In this document: one piece after another, positions 11,901 to 14,889 of the stretch
How positions within the stretch are numbered: the first letter of the stretch is position 1
Layout: every line of letters starts with the position of its first letter
Source: Chloroflexota bacterium
GTDB lineage: Bacteria; Chloroflexota; Anaerolineae; Anaerolineales; Anaerolineaceae
Length of the DNA stretch: 14,889 nucleotides
NCBI GenBank assembly: GCA_021796375.1
Contig: JAJYJF010000013.1
Location: 1-14,889 of the forward strand
Direction of reading: 5' to 3'
Notes under the pieces: generated by a model
What the model was told of the DNA's origin: nothing
Seen by the model: only the letters and a program-made list of their open reading frames with translations
Databases searched by the model: none
Position numbers and translations under genes: made by a program

Positions 11901-14889
11901 ACGCCGATCCAGGTAGATTACATTGTCACCGACCTGGACGGGATAGCCGTCCCTGACCGGTCGGTCGAGATGACCGCCGCCCGGCTGGACTACAAATACC
12001 TGGACGGAACCTGGAAAGAGGTCGAGGTCGATCCGCAGGTCTGCAAGCAGGCCTCGGCCGAGAAACCCGCCACCTGCACCTTCCAGACGCCGGTCGGCGG
12101 CGCATACCGGATCACCGCCATCGTCACCGACGACCAGGGCCGCAAAAACATGAGCCGCCTCACCCGCTGGGTGAGTGGCGGCAAGCTCCCGCCCTCGCGC
12201 AGCGTGCAGCAAGAAATGCTCACCTTGGTCCCCGACAAAGAAACCTACCAGCCCGGCGAGACGGCTCACATCCTGGTCCAGGCGCCCTTCAGCCCGGCGG
12301 AAGGCCTGCTGACGGTCAACCGGGGTGGGATCGTGGAGACCCGCCGCTTCCCCCTGCCGGATGGCTCCGCCAGCCTGGAAATCCCCATCGAGGAGAAGTA
12401 CATCCCCAACCTGAACCTCCAGGTGGACGTGAACGGCTCGGCGCCGCGGCTGGACGACCAGGGCAACCCGGTGGCGGGCGTGCCTCCCCGGCCGGCCTTC
12501 GCCTACGCCCAACTGGATCTGAGCATTCCACCGGAACAGCGCGCGTTGAACCTGCAGCTTGCCCTGGAGCAGAAAGAGCTTGAGCCGGGCGGCCAGACGA
12601 CGATGACCGTGGTGCTGAAAGACGCCGGCGGCCGCCCGGTGGCAAACGCGGAGATGGCCGTGGTGGTGGTCGATGAGGCCGTCCTCGCCCTCAGCAACTA
12701 CCAGATGGCCGACCCGCTGCAGGCCTTCTATTCCGACCGGCCGCTGGACCTGGAGAGCGTCTACGCGCGCGCCAACCTCGTGCTGGCCAACCCCGAAACG
12801 CTGGCCCACGGCAGCGCCCAGACCGTCGTGACGACCCAGACGGCTTCCGGCTCGCGCAAGGCCCTGGACCTGTTTTCCGGAAGCGCGCCCATTGCCGCAC
12901 CGGCTGCAACGCAAGCCGCTGCCGCGCCGATGGAGGCGGCGCGGGGTCTGGGAGGTCAGAGCCCGGCTGCGCAGCCGCCCATCGCCGTACGCACGGACTT
13001 CAACCCGCTGGCGGTGTTCAGCCCGGCGGTCGCCACGGATGCCAGCGGCCAGGCCAGTATCGCCATCCAGCTGCCGGATAACCTCACCCGCTACCGGGTG
13101 ATGGTGATCGCCGTCGATCCTTCCGGACGCCGGTTCGGTTCTGCGGAGACGACCCTGACCGCCCGCCTGCCGCTGATGGTGCGCCCCTCCGCCCCGCGCT
13201 TCTTGAACTTCGGCGACCAGTTCGAGCTCCCGGTCGTGCTGCAGAACCAGACGAGCCAGCCGCTCTCGGTGAGCGTGGCTGCCCGGGCCAGCAACCTGGA
13301 CCTGACCGGCCCGGCGGGGCTGCGCGTGACCGTGCCCGCCAACGACCGGGTGGAGGTGCGCTTCCCCGCGGCCGCCAGCCTGGCCGGGACGGCTACCCTG
13401 CAGGTGGCGGCCGTCTCCGGCGGCTACGCCGACGCGGCCACCGTCAGCCTGCCGGTCTACACGCCGGCCACCACCGAGGCATTTGCCACCTACGGGGTGA
13501 TCGATTCGGGAGCGATTGCCCAGCCCTTCACGAAGCCGTCGGACGTTTACCCGCAGTACGGCGGGCTGGAGATCTCGACCTCGTCGACCGCGCTGCAGTC
13601 GCTGACCGACGCGGTGCTCTATCTGGTGACCTACCCCTACGAATGCACCGAGCAGATCGCTTCGCGCATGCTGGCCATCACTTCACTCAAAGATGTGCTC
13701 ACCGCCTTCAAAGCCGAGGGCCTCCCCGCGCCCGAGGAGCTGAGCGCCTCCGTCGGAAGCGATATCCAGACCCTCCTGGGGCTGCAGAACGACGACGGCG
13801 GCTTCCCCTACTGGCAGCACGGGCAGGAATCCATCCCGTTCAACACCATCCACACCGCGCTGGCGCTCTCCATGGCCCAATCCAAGGACTATCCGGTCCC
13901 GCCGGAGATGACCCGGAAGGTGCTGGACTACCTGCGCCACATCGAAGATCACTACCCCACCTGGTACAGCCAGAATACCCGCCAGACCCTCTCGGCCTAC
14001 GCGCTGTTCGTGCGCGGCCGCATGGGCGACCGCGATCCGCAGAAGGCGATCAAGCTGCTGAACCAGGCCGGTCTGGATCATCTCTCCCTGGACGCCATTG
14101 GCTGGCTGTGGCCGGCCCTCGAGGGCAGCCCGGATGCTGCCCAACAGCTCGACCAGATCCGCCGCGCCGTGAACAATCGCGTGGTCGAGACCGCGGGCGC
14201 GGCCAACTTCACCACGACCTACGCCGACCAGAACTACCTGCTGCTCGGCTCGGACCGCCGCACGGACGCGATCCTGCTCGACGCGCTGATCGGCGACAAC
14301 CCGGTCAGCGACCTGATCCCCAAGATCGTGAACGGGCTGCTGGCGCACCGCACCCGCGGGCACTGGGGCAGCACCCAGGAAGATGTGTTCATCCTGATGG
14401 CCCTGGATCACTATTTCAACACCTTTGAATCCCAGACCCCCGACTTCGTCGCCCGGATCTGGCTCGGGCAGGACTACGCCGGCAGCCAGGAATTTCAAGG
14501 ACGCAGCACCGGCCGCAACGAGCTGGATATCCCCATGTCCTACCTGGTCGATCCGTCCATCCCGGATGTGGGGAATCTCACCCTGAGCAAGGACGGGGCC
14601 GGGAGGCTGTACTACCGCCTCGGCCTGCGCTACTCGCCGACCGATCTGCAGCAGGCGCCGCTGGATATGGGGTTTGCCGTCCAGCGCGTCTACGAGGCCG
14701 TGGACAACCCGGACGACGTGCGCCAGGACCCGGACGGTACCTGGCACATTCGGGCCGGGGCGCGGGTGCGCGTGCGCCTGACCATGGTGGCGGATAACCG
14801 GCGCTACCACGTCGCGCTGGTCGATCACCTCCCCGCGGGGCTCGAGATCGTGAACCCCGGCCTGCCCGTCTCGCAGAATCCGCCCCAGA
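8982..14889 (+). CDS. Alpha-2-macroglobulin family lipoprotein, 3' end outside window (over 1,969 aa)
   Basis: Bacterial alpha-2-macroglobulins trap proteases through a bait segment and a Cys-Gln thioester and are thought to guard the cell surface. The signal peptide ends in lipobox ALAGC (Cys35). After a Pro-rich linker come three SbsA/Big_5-like beta domains (about 155-258, 263-375 and 380-480). The MG2-type signature RWYVFDDRQMYRPGEEVHF lies at 700-718. The segment about 1272-1337 is Ala/Pro/Gln-rich and sits where the bait region is expected, followed by DFNPLAVFSPAVATDASG (MG7-like). The thioester motif YECTEQ has Cys1555 and Gln1558 intact. A helical toroid domain (to about 1840) and the start of the last beta domain follow. 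The frame stays open to the window end with no stop or frameshift. AGGGG lies 5 nt before the ATG. The usual partner pbpC (penicillin-binding protein 1C) would be outside the window if present. Long antisense ORFs here are shadows. Confidence 0.9.
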   Translation, partial: MAEKIVQPFARYRARILSLLLILAVAGLIGALAGCQDRRSGAIPAPAGLTKSTGVPLAGGTGMQPTVFPLSVRLSEGKSQPQPAAPLPVAAGTPLAPAEIEQILGRLPALPASSSQAADFRLPGDPIPPPRAGQTVNQAFPPTPEPIQPPPAAPGPLKVLRYSPEGEIPVAPFLSVTFNQPMVSLATLAALKASDVPVRLDPALPGTWRWLGTSTLTFEYDSTQIDRLPKATVFHATVPAGTKSAAGGALAQAVGWSFTTPPPKVTATYPADGPQPLDPLFFIGFDQRVDPSAVLETIRVTAGSSAIPLRRVGEAEIQKNDRWKAYLDAAQPGRWVAFQAQSPLPAGSSVTVAIGPGTPSAEGPLLTQAAQTYSFHTYAALKIVDHGCYASKDQCVPLAPFFIRFNNPLDPGADPTALVSIDPEIPGASLNIYGDTLQIQGQTQGQTTYTVTVSGSLKDAFGQALGQDAKLTFKVGRAEAAVYGPNQGFVTLDPAAKKPVFSVYAINYPRLDVKIYAAQPSDWPAYQQYVLNYQRTEPNLKIPGRQVFAQTIPVEARSDTLTEVDIDLSPVMDGGFGHFIVVVSPPTSLLSNPQDLYGRTIQAWVQVTQIGLDAFTDHSQMVVWASALADGKPLPGITVQPAPVGKAMTTGADGTVRADIPAGATYLVASQGADTALLPRSNFPWDSSAWSTRPLRDELRWYVFDDRQMYRPGEEVHFKGWLRRIIGGQNGDVSLVGDSVSGLSYTITDSQGNSIGSGRLDINPLGGFDLAVTLPAQVNLGYTQLQLTALGTGFVDYTQQFTHTFQIAEFRRPEFEVTARNETAGPYFAGGSATLAVAASYYAGGPLPDAGVTWQVSSSPSTYDPPNWPDFTFGEWVPWWNSAKPTARGETFYPGGNGEPKVETFTGKTDASGEHFLRLDFAPGTDMQPTSVIAQASVMDVNRQAWAGTTTLLVHPASLYVGLRSNPVFVDRGTPIQVDYIVTDLDGIAVPDRSVEMTAARLDYKYLDGTWKEVEVDPQVCKQASAEKPATCTFQTPVGGAYRITAIVTDDQGRKNMSRLTRWVSGGKLPPSRSVQQEMLTLVPDKETYQPGETAHILVQAPFSPAEGLLTVNRGGIVETRRFPLPDGSASLEIPIEEKYIPNLNLQVDVNGSAPRLDDQGNPVAGVPPRPAFAYAQLDLSIPPEQRALNLQLALEQKELEPGGQTTMTVVLKDAGGRPVANAEMAVVVVDEAVLALSNYQMADPLQAFYSDRPLDLESVYARANLVLANPETLAHGSAQTVVTTQTASGSRKALDLFSGSAPIAAPAATQAAAAPMEAARGLGGQSPAAQPPIAVRTDFNPLAVFSPAVATDASGQASIAIQLPDNLTRYRVMVIAVDPSGRRFGSAETTLTARLPLMVRPSAPRFLNFGDQFELPVVLQNQTSQPLSVSVAARASNLDLTGPAGLRVTVPANDRVEVRFPAAASLAGTATLQVAAVSGGYADAATVSLPVYTPATTEAFATYGVIDSGAIAQPFTKPSDVYPQYGGLEISTSSTALQSLTDAVLYLVTYPYECTEQIASRMLAITSLKDVLTAFKAEGLPAPEELSASVGSDIQTLLGLQNDDGGFPYWQHGQESIPFNTIHTALALSMAQSKDYPVPPEMTRKVLDYLRHIEDHYPTWYSQNTRQTLSAYALFVRGRMGDRDPQKAIKLLNQAGLDHLSLDAIGWLWPALEGSPDAAQQLDQIRRAVNNRVVETAGAANFTTTYADQNYLLLGSDRRTDAILLDALIGDNPVSDLIPKIVNGLLAHRTRGHWGSTQEDVFILMALDHYFNTFESQTPDFVARIWLGQDYAGSQEFQGRSTGRNELDIPMSYLVDPSIPDVGNLTLSKDGAGRLYYRLGLRYSPTDLQQAPLDMGFAVQRVYEAVDNPDDVRQDPDGTWHIRAGARVRVRLTMVADNRRYHVALVDHLPAGLEIVNPGLPVSQNPPQ

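Noticed and set aside
11052..12914. 620-codon minus-strand ORF
   Set aside because: It lies antisense to the macroglobulin gene, whose frame is continuous and carries family motifs. The same applies to the minus-strand ORFs at 8862-10163 and 13683-14828.

Overview
The window looks like a chromosomal segment of a GC-rich bacterium, most probably a member of the Chloroflexota (Anaerolineae-like). This is inferred from the mix of protein families and was not tested by any search. The pointers are several lipoproteins whose lipobox is followed by Thr/Pro-rich linkers, a LysM lipoprotein, an NBR1-type Ig lipoprotein, a plant-FatA-like acyl-ACP thioesterase and a very large alpha-2-macroglobulin lipoprotein. 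No rRNA, tRNA, CRISPR array, insertion sequence or phage gene was recognised.

Layout. Positions 1-744 (+): a promoter-like TATAAT, four consecutive RNA hairpins, then an unrecognised cytoplasmic protein with its own -35/-10. Positions 820-3035 (-): a likely four-gene operon, read from right to left as a flavin/F420 split-barrel (PPOX) protein, an OsmC-family protein, an acyl-ACP thioesterase and a small ABM-like protein. Positions 3116-6678: three lipoproteins, namely LysM (+), an LGFP-like repeat protein (-) and an NBR1-Ig protein (+). Positions 6679-7209: a non-coding, hairpin-rich interval with one strong terminator. Positions 7210-8739 (-): a dipeptide-epimerase-like enolase-superfamily enzyme and a small unknown protein. 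Positions 8982 to the end (+): an alpha-2-macroglobulin lipoprotein that runs out of the window.

Main result. The OsmC-family gene (2119-2634, -) is interrupted by an in-frame TGA exactly where the family has its catalytic cysteine. The same frame continues on both sides. A compact hairpin with an AGGUU loop begins 14 nt after the UGA, matching the layout of a bacterial SECIS element, and the second family cysteine is retained downstream. A gene finder splits this into two short ORFs. It is best read as one 171-residue selenoprotein with Sec73. OsmC-like selenoproteins have been reported before from environmental sequence, so the class is not new, but the recoded gene would be missed here.

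Other points. The 10-mer CGGTATAATC occurs three times upstream of plus-strand genes, and one copy is placed so that the LysM lipoprotein mRNA would be leaderless. Several good inverted repeats sit at promoters (1194-1237, 5676-5709, 5757-5797, 8760-8784) and could be operators.
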